A DNA stretch of 60,000 nt, taken from positions 14,266,491-14,326,490 of the forward strand of contig OX442317.1 of the NCBI GenBank assembly GCA_949358305.1, read 5' to 3'. Shown piece after piece: positions 1-14,967 of this stretch (its first letter is position 1; each line of letters opens with the position of its first letter). The stretch comes from Strigamia acuminata. Lineage: Eukaryota; Arthropoda; Chilopoda; Geophilomorpha; Linotaeniidae. The position numbers were made by a program, and so were the translations under genes. The notes beneath the pieces are model-generated. The model did not search any database. It was given only the letters and a program-made list of their open reading frames with translations, and was not told the DNA's origin.

Positions 1-3000
1 TGGTCTTGTGGTGTTTGTGCTAAGTCAACTGTGATGTCAAATGAGATCAAAAGTTTATTCTTTCAAATTATTGCTTGGATGTTGCTAAAACTTACATTGA
101 AGCCTTCTACTAAGGTTTAAACACTATTTCAGAACATTCAAAGACATTGGTTTGTGGTGTTTGTGCTAAGTCAACTGTGATGTCAAATGAGATCAAAAGT
201 TTATTCTTTCAAATTATTGCTTGGATGTTGCTAAAACTTACATTGAAGCCTTCTACTAAGGTTTAAACACTATTTCTGAACATTCAGAGACATTGGTCTT
301 GTGGTGTTTGTGCTAAGTCAACTGTGATGTCAAATGAGATCAAAAGTTTATTCTTTCAAATTATTGCTTGGATGTTGCTAAAACTAACATTGAAGCCTTC
401 TACTAAGGTTTAAACACTATTTCAGAACATTCAGAGACATTGATCTTGTGGTGTTTGTGCTAAGTCAACTGTGATGAGATCAAAAGTCTATTCTCCCAAA
501 TCATTTCTTGGATGTTGCTAAAACTTACATTAAAGCTTTCTACTAAGGTTTAAACACTATTTCAGAACATTCAGAGACATTGGTCTTGTGATGTTTGTGC
601 TAAGTCAACTGTGATGAGATCAAAAGTCTATTCTCCCAAATCATTGCTTGGATGTTGCTAAAACTTACATTAAAGCTTTCTACTAAGGTTTAAACACTAT
701 TTCAGAACATTCAGAGACATTGGTCTTGTGATGTTTGTGCTAAGTCAACTGTGATGAGATCAAAAGTCTATTCTCCCAAATCATTGCTTGGATGTTGCTA
801 AAACTTACATTGAAGCCTTCTACTAAGGTTTAAACACTATTTCAGAACATTCAGAGACATTGGTCTTGTGATGTTTGTGCTAAGTCAACTGTGATGAGAT
901 CAAAAGTCTATTCTCCCAAATCATTGCTTGGATGTTGCTAAAACTTACATTGAAGCCTTCTACTAAGGTTTAAACACTATTTCAGAACATTCAGAGACAT
1001 TGGTTTGTGGTGTTTGTGCTAAGTCAACTGTGATGTCAAATGAGATCAAAAATTTATTCTTTCAAATTATTGCTTGGATGTTGCTAACACTTACATTGAA
1101 GCCTTCTACTAAGGTTTAAACACTATTTCAGAACATTCAGAGACATTGGTCTTGTGATGTTTGTGCTAAGTCAACTGTGATGTCAAATGAGATCAAAAGT
1201 TTATTCTTTCAAATCATTGCTTGGATGTTGCTAAAACTTACATTAAAGCCTTCTACTAAGGTTTAAACACTATTTCAGAACATTCAGAGACATTGGTCTT
1301 GTGATGTTTGTGCTAAGTCAACTGTGATGAGATCAAAAGTCTATTCTCCAAAATCATTGCTTGGATGTTGCTAAAACTTACATTGAAGCCTTCTACTAAG
1401 GTTTAAACACTATTTCAGAACATTCAGAGACATTGGTTTGTGGTGTTTGTGCTAAGTCAACTGTGATGTCAAATGAGATCAAAAGTTTATTCTTTCAAAT
1501 TATTGCTTGGATGTTGCTAAAACTTACATTGAAGCCTTCTACTAAGGTTTAAACACTATTTCTGAACATTCAGAGACATTGGTCTTGTGGTGTTTGTGCT
1601 AAGTCAACTGTGATGTCAAATGAGATCAAAAGTTTATTCTTTCAAATTATTGCTTGGATGTTGCTAAAACTTACATTGAAGCCTTCTACTAAGGTTTAAA
1701 CACTATTTCAGAACATTCAGAGACATTGGTTTGTGGTGTTTGTGCTAAGTCAACTGTGATGTCAAATGAGATCAAAAGTTTATTCTTTCAAATTATTGCT
1801 TGGATGTTGCTAAAACTTACATTGAAGCCTTCTACTAAGGTTTAAACACTATTTCTGAACATTCAGAGACATTGGTCTTGTGGTGTTTGTGCTAAGTCAA
1901 CTGTGATGTCAAATGAGATCAAAAGTTTATTCTTTCAAATTATTGCTTGGATGTTGCTAAAACTAACATTGAAGCCTTCTACTAAGGTTTAAACACTATT
2001 TCAGAACATTCAGAGACATTGATGTTGTGGTGTTTGTGCTAAGTCAACTGTGATGAGATCAAAAGTCTATTCTCCCAAATCATTTCTTGGATGTTGCTAA
2101 AACTTACATTAAAGCTTTCTACTAAGGTTTAAACACTATTTCAGAACATTCAGAGACATTGGTCTTGTGATGTTTGTGCTAAGTCAACTGTGATGAGATC
2201 AAAAGTCTATTCTCCCAAATCATTGCTTGGATGTTGCTAAAACTTACATTAAAGCTTTCTACTAAGGTTTAAACACTATTTCAAAACATTCAGAGACATT
2301 GGTCTTGTGATGTTTGTGCTAAGTCAACTGTGATGAGATCAAAAGTCTATTTTTCAAAATCATTGCTTGGATGTTGCTAAAACTTACATTGAAGCCTTCT
2401 ACTAAGGTTTAAACACTATTTCAGAACATTCAGACACATTGGTCTTGTGGTGTTTGTGCTAAGTCAACTGTGACGTCAAATAAGATCAAAAGTTTATTCT
2501 TTCAAATCATTGCTTGGATGTTGCTAAAACTTACATTAAAGCTTTCTACTAAGGTTTAAACACTATTTCAGAACATTCAGAGACATTGGTCTTGTGATGT
2601 TTGTGCTAAGTCAACTGTGATGAGATCAAAAGTCTATTCTCCCAAATCATTGCTTGGATGTTGCTAAAACTTACATTGAAGCCTTCTACTAAGGTTTAAA
2701 CACTATTTCAGAACATTCAGAGACATTGGTTTGTGGTGTTTGTGCTAAGTCAACTGTGATGTCAAATGAGATCAAAAGTTTATTCTTTCAAATTATTGCT
2801 TGGATGTTGCTAAAACTTACATTGAAGCCTTCTACTAAGGTTTAAACACTATTTCTGAACATTCAGAGACATTGGTCTTGTGGTGTTTGTGCTAAGTCAA
2901 CTGTGATGTCAAATGAGATCAAAAGTTTATTCTTTCAAATTATTGCTTGGATGTTGCTAAAACTAACATTGAAGCCTTCTACTAAGGTTTAAACACTATT

Positions 3001-5239
3001 TCAGAACATTCAGAGACATTGGTTTGTGGTGTTTGTGCTAAGTCAACTGTGATGTCAAATGAGATCAAAAGTTTATTCTTTCAAATTATTGCTTGGATGT
3101 TGCTAAAACTTACATTAAAGCTTTCTACTAAGGTTTAAACACTATTTCAGAACATTCAGAGACATTGGTCTTGTGATGTTTGTGCTAAGTCAACTGTGAT
3201 GAGATCAAAAGTCTATTCTCCCAAATCATTGCTTGGATGTTGCTAAAACTTACATTGAAGCCTTCTACTAAGGTTTAAACACTATTTCAGAACATTCAGA
3301 GACATTGGTTTGTGGTGTTTGTGCTAAGTCAACTGTGATGTCAAATGAGATCAAAAATTTATTCTTTCAAATTATTGCTTGGATGTTGCTAACACTTACA
3401 TTGAAGCCTTCTACTAAGGTTTAAACACTATTTCAGAACATTCAGAGACATTGGTCTTGTGATGTTTGTGCTAAGTCAACTGTGATGTCAAATGAGATCA
3501 AAAGTTTATTCTTTCAAATCATTGCTTGGATGTTGCTAAAACTTACATTAAAGCCTTCTACTAAGGTTTAAACACTATTTCAGAACATTCAGAGACATTG
3601 GTCTTGTGATGTTTGTGCTAAGTCAACTGTGATGAGATCAAAAGTCTATTCTCCAAAATCATTGCTTGGATGTTGCTAAAACTTACATTGAAGCCTTCTA
3701 CTAAGGTTTAAACACTATTTCAGAACATTCAGAGACATTGGTTTGTGGTGTTTGTGCTAAGTCAACTGTGATGTCAAATGAGATCAAAAGTTTATTCTTT
3801 CAAATTATTGCTTGGATGTTGCTAAAACTTACATTGAAGCCTTCTACTAAGGTTTAAACACTATTTCTGAACATTCAGAGACATTGGTCTTGTGGTGTTT
3901 GTGCTAAGTCAACTGTGATGTCAAATGAGATCAAAAGTTTATTCTTTCAAATTATTGCTTGGATGTTGCTAAAACTTACATTGAAGCCTTCTACTAAGGT
4001 TTAAACACTATTTCAGAACATTCAAAGACATTGGTTTGTGGTGTTTGTGCTAAGTCAACTGTGATGTCAAATGAGATCAAAAGTTTATTCTTTCAAATTA
4101 TTGCTTGGATGTTGCTAAAACTTACATTGAAGCCTTCTACTAAGGTTTAAACACTATTTCTGAACATTCAGAGACATTGGTCTTGTGGTGTTTGTGCTAA
4201 GTCAACTGTGATGTCAAATGAGATCAAAAGTTTATTCTTTCAAATTATTGCTTGGATGTTGCTAAAACTAACATTGAAGCCTTCTACTAAGGTTTAAACA
4301 CTATTTCAGAACATTCAGAGACATTGATCTTGTGGTGTTTGTGCTAAGTCAACTGTGATGAGATCAAAAGTCTATTCTCCCAAATCATTTCTTGGATGTT
4401 GCTAAAACTTACATTAAAGCTTTCTACTAAGGTTTAAACACTATTTCAGAACATTCAGAGACATTGGTCTTGTGATGTTTGTGCTAAGTCAACTGTGATG
4501 AGATCAAAAGTCTATTCTCCCAAATCATTGCTTGGATGTTGCTAAAACTTACATTAAAGCTTTCTACTAAGGTTTAAACACTATTTCAAAACATTCAGAG
4601 ACATTGGTCTTGTGATGTTTGTGCTAAGTCAACTGTGATGAGATCAAAAGTCTATTCTCCAAAATCATTGCTTAAATGTTGCTAAAACTTACATTAAAGC
4701 CTTCTACTAAGGTTTAAACACTATTTCAGAACATTCAGACACATTGATCTTGTGGTGTTTGTGCTAAGTCAACTGTGACGTCAAATGAGATCAAAAGTTT
4801 ATTCTTTCAAATTATTGCTTGGATGTTGCTAAAACTTACATTGAAGCTTTCTACTAAGGTTTAAACACTATTTCAGAACATTCAGAAACATTGGTCTTGT
4901 GATGTTTGTGCTAAGTCAACTGTGATGTCAAATGGGATCAAAAGTTTATTCTTCCAAATCATTGCTTGGATGTTGCTAAAACTTACATTGAAGCCTTCTA
5001 CTAAGGTTTAAACACTATTTCAGAACATTCAGAGACATTGGTCTTGTGGTGTTTGTGCTAAGTCAACTGTGATGAGATCAAAAGTCTATTCTCCAAAATC
5101 ATTGCTTGGATGTTGCTAAAACTTACATTGAAGCCTTCTACTAAGGTTTAAACACTATTTCAGAACATTCAGACACATTGGTCTTGTGGTGTTTGTGCTA
5201 AGTCAACTGTGACGTCAAATAAGATCAAAAGTTTATTCT

Positions 5240-8200
5240 TTCAAATCATTGCTTGGATGTTGCTAAAACTTACATTAAAGCTTTCTACTAAGGTTTAAAC
5301 ACTATTTCAGAACATTCAGAGACATTGGTCTTGTGATGTTTGTGCTAAGTCAACTGTGATGTCAAATGGGATCAAAAGTTTATTCTTCTAAATCATTGCT
5401 TGGATGTTGCTAAAACTTACATTGAAGCCTTCTACTAAGGTTTAAACACTATTTCAGAACATTCAGAGACATTGGTCTTGTGATGTTTGTGCTAAGTCAA
5501 CTGTGATGTCAAATGAGATCAAAAGTTTATTCTTTCAAATCATTGCTTGGATGTTGCTAAAACTTACATTAAAGCTTTCTACTAAAGTTTAAACACTATT
5601 TCAGAACATTCAGAGACATTGGTCTTGTGGTGTTTGTGCTGTCAACTGTGATGAGATCAAAAGTCTATTCTCCCAAATCATTGCTTAGATGTTGCTAAAA
5701 CTTACATTGAAGCCTTCTACTAAGGTTTAAACACTATTTCAGAACATTCAGAGACATTGGTTTGTGGTGTTTGTGCTAAGTCAACTGTGATGTCAAATGA
5801 GATCAAAAGTTTATTCTTTCAAATTATTGCTTGGATGTTGCTAAAACTAACATTGAAGCCTTCTACTAAGGTTTAAACACTATTTCAGAACATTCAGAGA
5901 CATTGATCTTGTGGTGTTTGTGCTAAGTCAACTGTGATGAGATCAAAAGTCTATTTTCCCAAATCATTTCTTGGATGTTGCTAAAACTTACATTAAAGCT
6001 TTCTACTAAGGTTTAAACACTATTTCAGAACATTCAGAGACATTGGTCTTGTGATGTTTGTGCTAAGTCAACTGTGATGAGATCAACAGTCTATTCTCCC
6101 AAATCATTGCTTGGATGTTGCTAAAACTTACATTAAAGCTTTCTACTAAGGTTTAAACACTATTTCAAAACATTCAGAGACATTGGTCTTGTGATGTTTG
6201 TGCTAAGTCAACTGTGATGAGATCAAAAGTCTATTCTCCCAAATCATTGCTTGGATGTTGCTAAAACTTACATTGAAACCTTCTACTAAGGTTTAAACAC
6301 TATTTCAGAACATTCAGAGACATTGGTTTGTGGTGTTTGTGCTAAGTCAACTGTGATGTCAAATGAGATCAAAAATTTATTCTTTCAAATTATTGCTTGG
6401 ATGTTGCTAACACTTACATTGAAGCCTTCTACTAAGGTTTAAACACTATTTCTAAACATTCAGAGACATTGGTCTTGTGGTGTTTGTGCTAAGTCAACTG
6501 TGACGTCAAATGAGATCAAAAGTTTATTCTTTCAAATTATTGCTTGGATGTTGCTAAAACTTACATTGAAGCTTTCTACTAAGGTTTAAACACTATTTCA
6601 GAACATTCAGAAACATTGGTCTTGTGATGTTTGTGCTAAGTCAACTGTGATGTCAAATGGGATCAAAAGTTTATTCTTCCAAATCATTGCTTGGATGTTG
6701 CTAAAACTTACATTGAAGCCTTCTACTAAGGTTTAAACACTATTTCAGAACATTCAGAGACATTGGTCTTGTGATGTTTGTGCTAAGTCAACTGTGATGT
6801 CAAATGAGATCAAAAGTTTATTCTTTCAAATCATTGCTTGGATGTTGCTAAAACTTACATTAAAGCTTTCTACTAAGGTTTAAACACTATTTCAGAACAT
6901 TCAGAGACATTGGTCTTGTGATGTTTGTGCTAAGTCAACTGTGATGTCAAATGGGATCAAAAGTTTATTCTTCTAAATCATTGCTTGGATGTTGCTAAAA
7001 CTTACATTGAAGCCTTCTACTAAGGTTTAAACACTATTTCAGAACATTCAGAGACATTGGTCTTGTGATGTTTGTGCTAAGTCAACTGTGATGTCAAATG
7101 AGATCAAAAGTTTATTCTTTCAAATCATTGCTTGGATGTTGCTAAAACTTACATTAAAGCTTTCTACTAAAGTTTAAACACTATTTCAGAACATTCAGAG
7201 ACATTGGTCTTGTGGTGTTTGTGCTGTCAACTGTGATGAGATCAAAAGTCTATTCTCCCAAATCATTGCTTAGATGTTGCTAAAACTTACATTGAAGCCT
7301 TCTACTAAGGTTTAAACACTATTTCAGAACATTCAGAGACATTGGTTTGTGGTGTTTGTGCTAAGTCAACTGTGATGTCAAATGAGATCAAAAGTTTATT
7401 CTTTCAAATTATTGCTTGGATGTTGCTAAAACTAACATTGAAGCCTTCTACTAAGGTTTAAACACTATTTCAGAACATTCAGAGACATTGGTCTTGTGGT
7501 GTTTGTGCTAAGTCAACTGTGATGAGATCAAAAGTCTATTTTCCCAAATCATTTCTTGGATGTTGCTAAAACTTACATTAAAGCTTTCTACTAAGGTTTA
7601 AACACTATTTCAGAACATTCAGAGACATTGGTCTTGTGATGTTTGTGCTAAGTCAACTGTGATGAGATCAACAGTCTATTCTGCCAAATCATTGCTTGGA
7701 TGTTGCTAAAACTTACATTAAAGCTTTCTACTAAGGTTTAAACACTATTTCAAAACATTCAGAGACATTGGTCTTGTGATGTTTGTGCTAAGTCAACTGT
7801 GATGAGATCAAAAGTCTATTCTCCCAAATCATTGCTTGGATGTTGCTAAAACTTACATTGAAACCTTCTACTAAGGTTTAAACACTATTTCAGAACATTC
7901 AGAGACATTGGTTTGTGGTGTTTGTGCTAAGTCAACTGTGATGTCAAATGAGATCAAAAATTTATTCTTTCAAATTATTGCTTGGATGTTGCTAACACTT
8001 ACATTGAAGCCTTCTACTAAGGTTTAAACACTATTTCTAAACATTCAGAGACATTGGTCTTGTGGTGTTTGTGCTAAGTCAACTGTGACGTCAAATGAGA
8101 TCAAAAGTTTATTCTTTCAAATTATTGCTTGGATGTTGCTAAAACTTACATTGAAGCTTTCTACTAAGGTTTAAACACTATTTCAGAACATTCAGAAACA

Positions 8201-8484
8201 TTGGTCTTGTGATGTTTGTGCTAAGTCAACTGTGATGTCAAATGGGATCAAAAGTTTATTCTTCCAAATCATTGCTTGGATGTTGCTAAAACTTACATTG
8301 AAGCCTTCTACTAAGGTTTAAACACTATTTCAGAACATTCAGAGACATTGGTCTTGTGATGTTTGTGCTAAGTCAACTGTGATGTCAAATGAGATCAAAA
8401 GTTTATTCTTTCAAATCATTGCTTGGATGTTGCTAAAACTTACATTAAAGCTTTCTACTAAGGTTTAAACACTATTTCAGAACA
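5240..8484 (+). repeat. 1,585-bp tandem HOR pair (11 monomers each)
   Basis: A rare monomer lacking AA (GTGCTGTCAAC instead of GTGCTAAGTCAAC) occurs at 5,636 and again at 7,221, 1,585 bp apart. Monomer lengths between them (138,146,140,140,140,146,147,147,147,147,147) sum to 1,585. The shared order extends from about 5,240 to 6,824 and from about 6,825 to 8,484. The second copy differs by a few bases, for example CTGCCAAATC at 7,681 where the first has CTCCCAAATC. Confidence 0.8.
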
Positions 8485-8926
8485 TTTAGAGACATTGGTC
8501 TTGTGATGTTTGTGCTAAGTCAACTGTGATGAGATCAAAAGTCTATTCTCCAAAATCATTGCTTGGATGTTGCTAAAACTTACATTGAAGCCTTCTACTA
8601 AGGTTTAAACACTATTTCAGAACATTCAGACACATTGGTCTTGTGGTGTTTGTGCTAAGTCAACTGTGACGTCAAATAAGATCAAAAGTTTATTCTTTCA
8701 AATCATTGCTTGGATGTTGCTAAAACTTACATTAAAGCTTTCTACTAAGGTTTAAACACTATTTCAGAACATTCAGAGACATTGGTCTTGTGATGTTTGT
8801 GCTAAGTCAACTGTGATGAGATCAAAAGTCTATTCTCCCAAATCATTGCTTGGATGTTGCTAAAACTTACATTGAAGCCTTCTACTAAGGTTTAAACACT
8901 ATTTCAGAACATTCAGAGACATTGGT
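6135..8926 (+). repeat. Satellite segment duplicated 10,370 bp downstream (copy 1)
   Basis: This stretch recurs at 16,505-19,296 with a constant offset of 10,370 bp. The offset is fixed by two rare markers: GTGCTGTCAAC at 7,221 and 17,591, and CTGCCAAATC at 7,681 and 18,051. The match ends at 8,926/19,296. After that point the first copy continues with a TGGTTTGTGG monomer and the second with a TGGTCTTGTG monomer. Confidence 0.8.
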
Positions 8927-11900
8927 TTGTGGTGTTTGTGCTAAGTCAACTGTGATGTCAAATGAGATCAAAAATTTATTCCTTCAAATTATTGCTTGGA
9001 TGTTGCTAACACTTACATTGAAGCCTTCTACTAAGGTTTAAACACTATTTCAGAACATTCAGAGACATTGGTCTTGTGATGTTTGTGCTAAGTCAACTGT
9101 GATGTCAAATGAGATCAAAAGTTTATTCTTTCAAATCATTGCTTGGATGTTGCTAAAACTTACATTAAAGCCTTCTACTAAGGTTTAAACACTATTTCAG
9201 AACATTCAGAGACATTGGTCTTGTGATGTTTGTGCTAAGTCAACTGTGATGAGATCAAAAATCTATTCTCCAAAATCATTGCTTGGATGTTGCTAAAACT
9301 TACATTGAAGCCTTCTACTAAGGTTTAAACACTATTTCAGAACATTCAGAGACATTGGTTTGTGGTGTTTGTGCTAAGTCAACTGTGATGTCAAATGAGA
9401 TCAAAAGTTTATTCTTTCAAATTATTGCTTGGATGTTGCTAAAACTTACATTGAAGCCTTCTACTAAGGTTTAAACACTATTTCTGAACATTCAGAGACA
9501 TTGGTCTTGTGGTGTTTGTGCTAAGTCAACTGTGATGTCAAATGAGATCAAAAGTTTATTCTTTCAAATTATTGCTTGGATGTTGCTAAAACTTACATTG
9601 AAGCCTTCTACTAAGGTTTAAACACTATTTCAGAACATTCAGAGACATTGGTTTGTGGTGTTTGTGCTAAGTCAACTGTGATGTCAAATGAGATCAAAAG
9701 TTTATTCTTTCAAATTATTGCTTGGATGTTGCTAAAACTTACATTGAAGCCTTCTACTAAGGTTTAAACACTATTTCTGAACATTCAGAGACATTGGTCT
9801 TGTGGTGTTTGTGCTAAGTCAACTGTGATGTCAAATGAGATCAAAAGTTTATTCTTTCAAATTATTGCTTGGATGTTGCTAAAACTAACATTGAAGCCTT
9901 CTACTAAGGTTTAAACACTATTTCAGAACATTCAGAGACATTGATCTTGTGGTGTTTGTGCTAAGTCAACTGTGATGAGATCAAAAGTCTATTCTCCCAA
10001 ATCATTTCTTGGATGTTGCTAAAACTTACATTAAAGCTTTCTACTAAGGTTTAAACACTATTTCAGAACATTCAGAGACATTGGTCTTGTGATGTTTGTG
10101 CTAAGTCAACTGTGATGAGATCAAAAGTCTATTCTCCCAAATCATTGCTTGGATGTTGCTAAAACTTACATTAAAGCTTTCTACTAAGGTTTAAACACTA
10201 TTTCAAAACATTCAGAGACATTGGTCTTGTGATGTTTGTGCTAAGTCAACTGTGATGAGATCAAAAGTCTATTCTCCCAAATCATTGCTTGGATGTTGCT
10301 AAAACTTACATTGAAGCCTTCTACTAAGGTTTAAACACTATTTCAGAACATTCAGAGACATTGGTTTGTGGTGTTTGTGCTAAGTCAACTGTGATGTCAA
10401 ATGAGATCAAAAATTTATTCTTTCAAATTATTGCTTGGATGTTGCTAACACTTACATTGAAGCCTTCTACTAAGGTTTAAACACTATTTCAGAACATTTA
10501 GAGACATTGGTCTTGTGATGTTTGTGCTAAGTCAACTGTGATGTCAAATGAGATCAAAAGTTTATTCTTTCAAATCATTGCTTGGATGTTGCTAAAACTT
10601 ACATTAAAGCCTTCTACTAAGGTTTAAACACTATTTCAGAACATTCAGAGACATTGGTCTTGTGATGTTTGTGCTAAGTCAACTGTGATGAGATCAAAAG
10701 TCTATTCTCCAAAATCATTGCTTAAATGTTGCTAAAACTTACATTGAAGCCTTCTACTAAGGTTTAAACACTATTTCAGAACATTCAGACACATTGGTCT
10801 TGTGGTGTTTGTGCTAAGTCAACTGTGACGTCAAATGAGATTAAAAGTTTATTCTTTCAAATTATTGCTTGGATGTTGCTAAAACTTACATTGAAGCTTT
10901 CTACTAAGGTTTAAACACTATTTCAGAACATTCAGAAACATTGGTCTTGTGATGTTTGTGCTAAGTCAACTGTGATGTCAAATGGGATCAAAAGTTTATT
11001 CTTCCAAATCATTGCTTGGATGTTGCTAAAACTTACATTGAAGCCTTCTACTAAGGTTTAAACACTATTTCAGAACATTCAGAGACATTGGTCTTGTGAT
11101 GTTTGTGCTAAGTCAACTGTGATGTCAAATGAGATCAAAAGTTTATTCTTTCAAATCATTGCTTGGATGTTGCTAAAACTTACATTAAAGCTTTCTACTA
11201 AGGTTTAAACACTATTTCAGAACATTTAGAGACATTGGTCTTGTGATGTTTGTGCTAAGTCAACTGTGATGAGATCAAAAGTCTATTCTCCAAAATCATT
11301 GCTTGGATGTTGCTAAAACTTACATTGAAGCCTTCTACTAAGGTTTAAACACTATTTCAGAACATTCAGACACATTGGTCTTGTGGTGTTTGTGCTAAGT
11401 CAACTGTGACGTCAAATAAGATCAAAAGTTTATTCTTTCAAATCATTGCTTGGATGTTGCTAAAACTTACATTAAAGCTTTCTACTAAGGTTTAAACACT
11501 ATTTCAGAACATTCAGAGACATTGGTCTTGTGATGTTTGTGCTAAGTCAACTGTGATGAGATCAAAAGTCTATTCTCCCAAATCATTGCTTGGATGTTGC
11601 TAAAACTTACATTGAAGCCTTCTACTAAGGTTTAAACACTATTTCAGAACATTCAGAGACATTGGTTTGTGGTGTTTGTGCTAAGTCAACTGTGATGTCA
11701 AATGAGATCAAAAGTTTATTCTTTCAAATTATTGCTTGGATGTTGCTAAAACTTACATTGAAGCCTTCTACTAAGGTTTAAACACTATTTCTGAACATTC
11801 AGAGACATTGGTCTTGTGGTGTTTGTGCTAAGTCAACTGTGATGTCAAATGAGATCAAAAGTTTATTCTTTCAAATTATTGCTTGGATGTTGCTAAAACT

Positions 11901-14900
11901 AACATTGAAGCCTTCTACTAAGGTTTAAACACTATTTCAGAACATTCAGAGACATTGATCTTGTGGTGTTTGTGCTAAGTCAACTGTGATGAGATCAAAA
12001 GTCTATTCTCCCAAATCATTTCTTGGATGTTGCTAAAACTTACATTAAAGCTTTCTACTAAGGTTTAAACACTATTTCAGAACATTCAGAGACATTGGTC
12101 TTGTGATGTTTGTGCTAAGTCAACTGTGATGAGATCAAAAGTCTATTCTCCCAAATCATTGCTTGGATGTTGCTAAAACTTACATTGAAGCCTTCTACTA
12201 AGGTTTAAACACTATTTCAGAACATTCAGAGACATTGGTTTGTGGTGTTTGTGCTAAGTCAACTGTGATGTCAAATGAGATCAAAAATTTATTCTTTCAA
12301 ATTATTGCTTGGATGTTGCTAACACTTACATTGAAGCCTTCTACTAAGGTTTAAACACTATTTCAGAACATTCAGAGACATTGGTCTTGTGATGTTTGTG
12401 CTAAGTCAACTGTGATGTCAAATGAGATCAAAAGTTTATTCTTTCAAATCATTGCTTGGATGTTGCTAAAACTTACATTAAAGCCTTCTACTAAGGTTTA
12501 AACACTATTTCAGAACATTCAGAGACATTGGTCTTGTGATGTTTGTGCTAAGTCAACTGTGATGAGATCAAAAGTCTATTCTCCAAAATCATTGCTTGGA
12601 TGTTGCTAAAACTTACATTGAAGCCTTCTACTAAGGTTTAAACACTATTTCAGAACATTTAGAGACATTGGTTTGTGGTGTTTGTGCTAAGTCAACTGTG
12701 ATGTCAAATGAGATCAAAAGTTTATTCTTTCAAATTATTGCTTGGATGTTGCTAAAACTTACATTGAAGCCTTCTACTAAGGTTTAAACACTATTTCTGA
12801 ACATTCAGAGACATTGGTCTTGTGGTGTTTGTGCTAAGTCAACTGTGATGTCAAATGAGATCAAAAGTTTATTCTTTCAAATTATTGCTTGGATGTTGCT
12901 AAAACTTACATTGAAGCCTTCTACTAAGGTTTAAACACTATTTCAGAACATTCAGAGACATTGGTTTGTGGTGTTTGTGCTAAGTCAACTGTGATGTCAA
13001 ATGAGATCAAAAGTTTATTCTTTCAAATTATTGCTTGGATGTTGCTAAAACTTACATTGAAGCCTTCTACTAAGGTTTAAACACTATTTCTGAACATTCA
13101 GAGACATTGGTCTTGTGGTGTTTGTGCTAAGTCAACTGTGATGTCAAATGAGATCAAAAGTTTATTCTTTCAAATTATTGCTTGGATGTTGCTAAAACTA
13201 ACATTGAAGCCTTCTACTAAGGTTTAAACACTATTTCAGAACATTCAGAGACATTGATCTTGTGGTGTTTGTGCTAAGTCAACTGTGATGAGATCAAAAG
13301 TCTATTCTCCCAAATCATTTCTTGGATGTTGCTAAAACTTACATTAAAGCTTTCTACTAAGGTTTAAACACTATTTCAGAACATTCAGAGACATTGGTCT
13401 TGTGATGTTTGTGCTAAGTCAACTGTGATGAGATCAAAAGTCTATTCTCTCAAATCATTGCTTGGATGTTGCTAAAACTTACATTAAAGCTTTCTACTAA
13501 GGTTTAAACACTATTTCAGAACATTCAGAGACATTGGTCTTGTGATGTTTGTGCTAAGTCAACTGTGATGAGATCAAAAGTCTATTCTCCAAAATCATTG
13601 CTTGGATGTTGCTAAAACTTACATTGAAGCCTTCTACTAAGGTTTAAACACTATTTCAGAACATTCAGACACATTGGTCTTGTGGTGTTTGTGCTAAGTC
13701 AACTGTGACGTCAAATAAGATCAAAAGTTTATTCTTTCAAATCATTGCTTGGATGTTGCTAAAACTTACATTAAAGCTTTCTACTAAGGTTTAAACACTA
13801 TTTCAGAACATTCAGAGACATTGGTCTTGTGATGTTTGTGCTAAGTCAACTGTGATGAGATCAAAAGTCTATTCTCCCAAATCATTGCTTGGATGTTGCT
13901 AAAACTTACATTGAAGCCTTCTACTAAGGTTTAAACACTATTTCAGAACATTCAGAGACATTGGTTTGTGGTGTTTGTGCTAAGTCAACTGTGATGTCAA
14001 ATGAGATCAAAAGTTTATTCTTTCAAATTATTGCTTGGATGTTGCTAAAACTTACATTGAAGCCTTCTACTAAGGTTTAAACACTATTTCTGAACATTCA
14101 GAGACATTGGTCTTGTGGTGTTTGTGCTAAGTCAACTGTGATGTCAAATGAGATCAAAAGTTTATTCTTTCAAATTATTGCTTGGATGTTGCTAAAACTA
14201 ACATTGAAGCCTTCTACTAAGGTTTAAACACTATTTCAGAACATTCAGAGACATTGATCTTGTGGTGTTTGTGCTAAGTCAACTGTGATGAGATCAAAAG
14301 TCTATTCTCCCAAATCATTTCTTGGATGTTGCTAAAACTTACATTAAAGCTTTCTACTAAGGTTTAAACACTATTTCAGAACATTCAGAGACATTGGTCT
14401 TGTGATGTTTGTGCTAAGTCAACTGTGATGAGATCAAAAGTCTATTCTCCCAAATCATTGCTTGGATGTTGCTAAAACTTACATTGAAGCCTTCTACTAA
14501 GGTTTAAACACTATTTCAGAACATTCAGAGACATTGGTTTGTGGTGTTTGTGCTAAGTCAACTGTGATGTCAAATGAGATCAAAAATTTATTCTTTCAAA
14601 TTATTGCTTGGATGTTGCTAACACTTACATTGAAGCCTTCTACTAAGGTTTAAACACTATTTCAGAACATTCAGAGACATTGGTCTTGTGATGTTTGTGC
14701 TAAGTCAACTGTGATGTCAAATGAGATCAAAAGTTTATTCTTTCAAATCATTGCTTGGATGTTGCTAAAACTTACATTAAAGCCTTCTACTAAGGTTTAA
14801 ACACTATTTCAGAACATTCAGAGACATTGGTCTTGTGATGTTTGTGCTAAGTCAACTGTGATGAGATCAAAAGTCTATTCTCCAAAATCATTGCTTGGAT

Positions 14901-14967
14901 GTTGCTAAAACTTACATTGAAGCCTTCTACTAAGGTTTAAACACTATTTCAGAACATTCAGAGACAT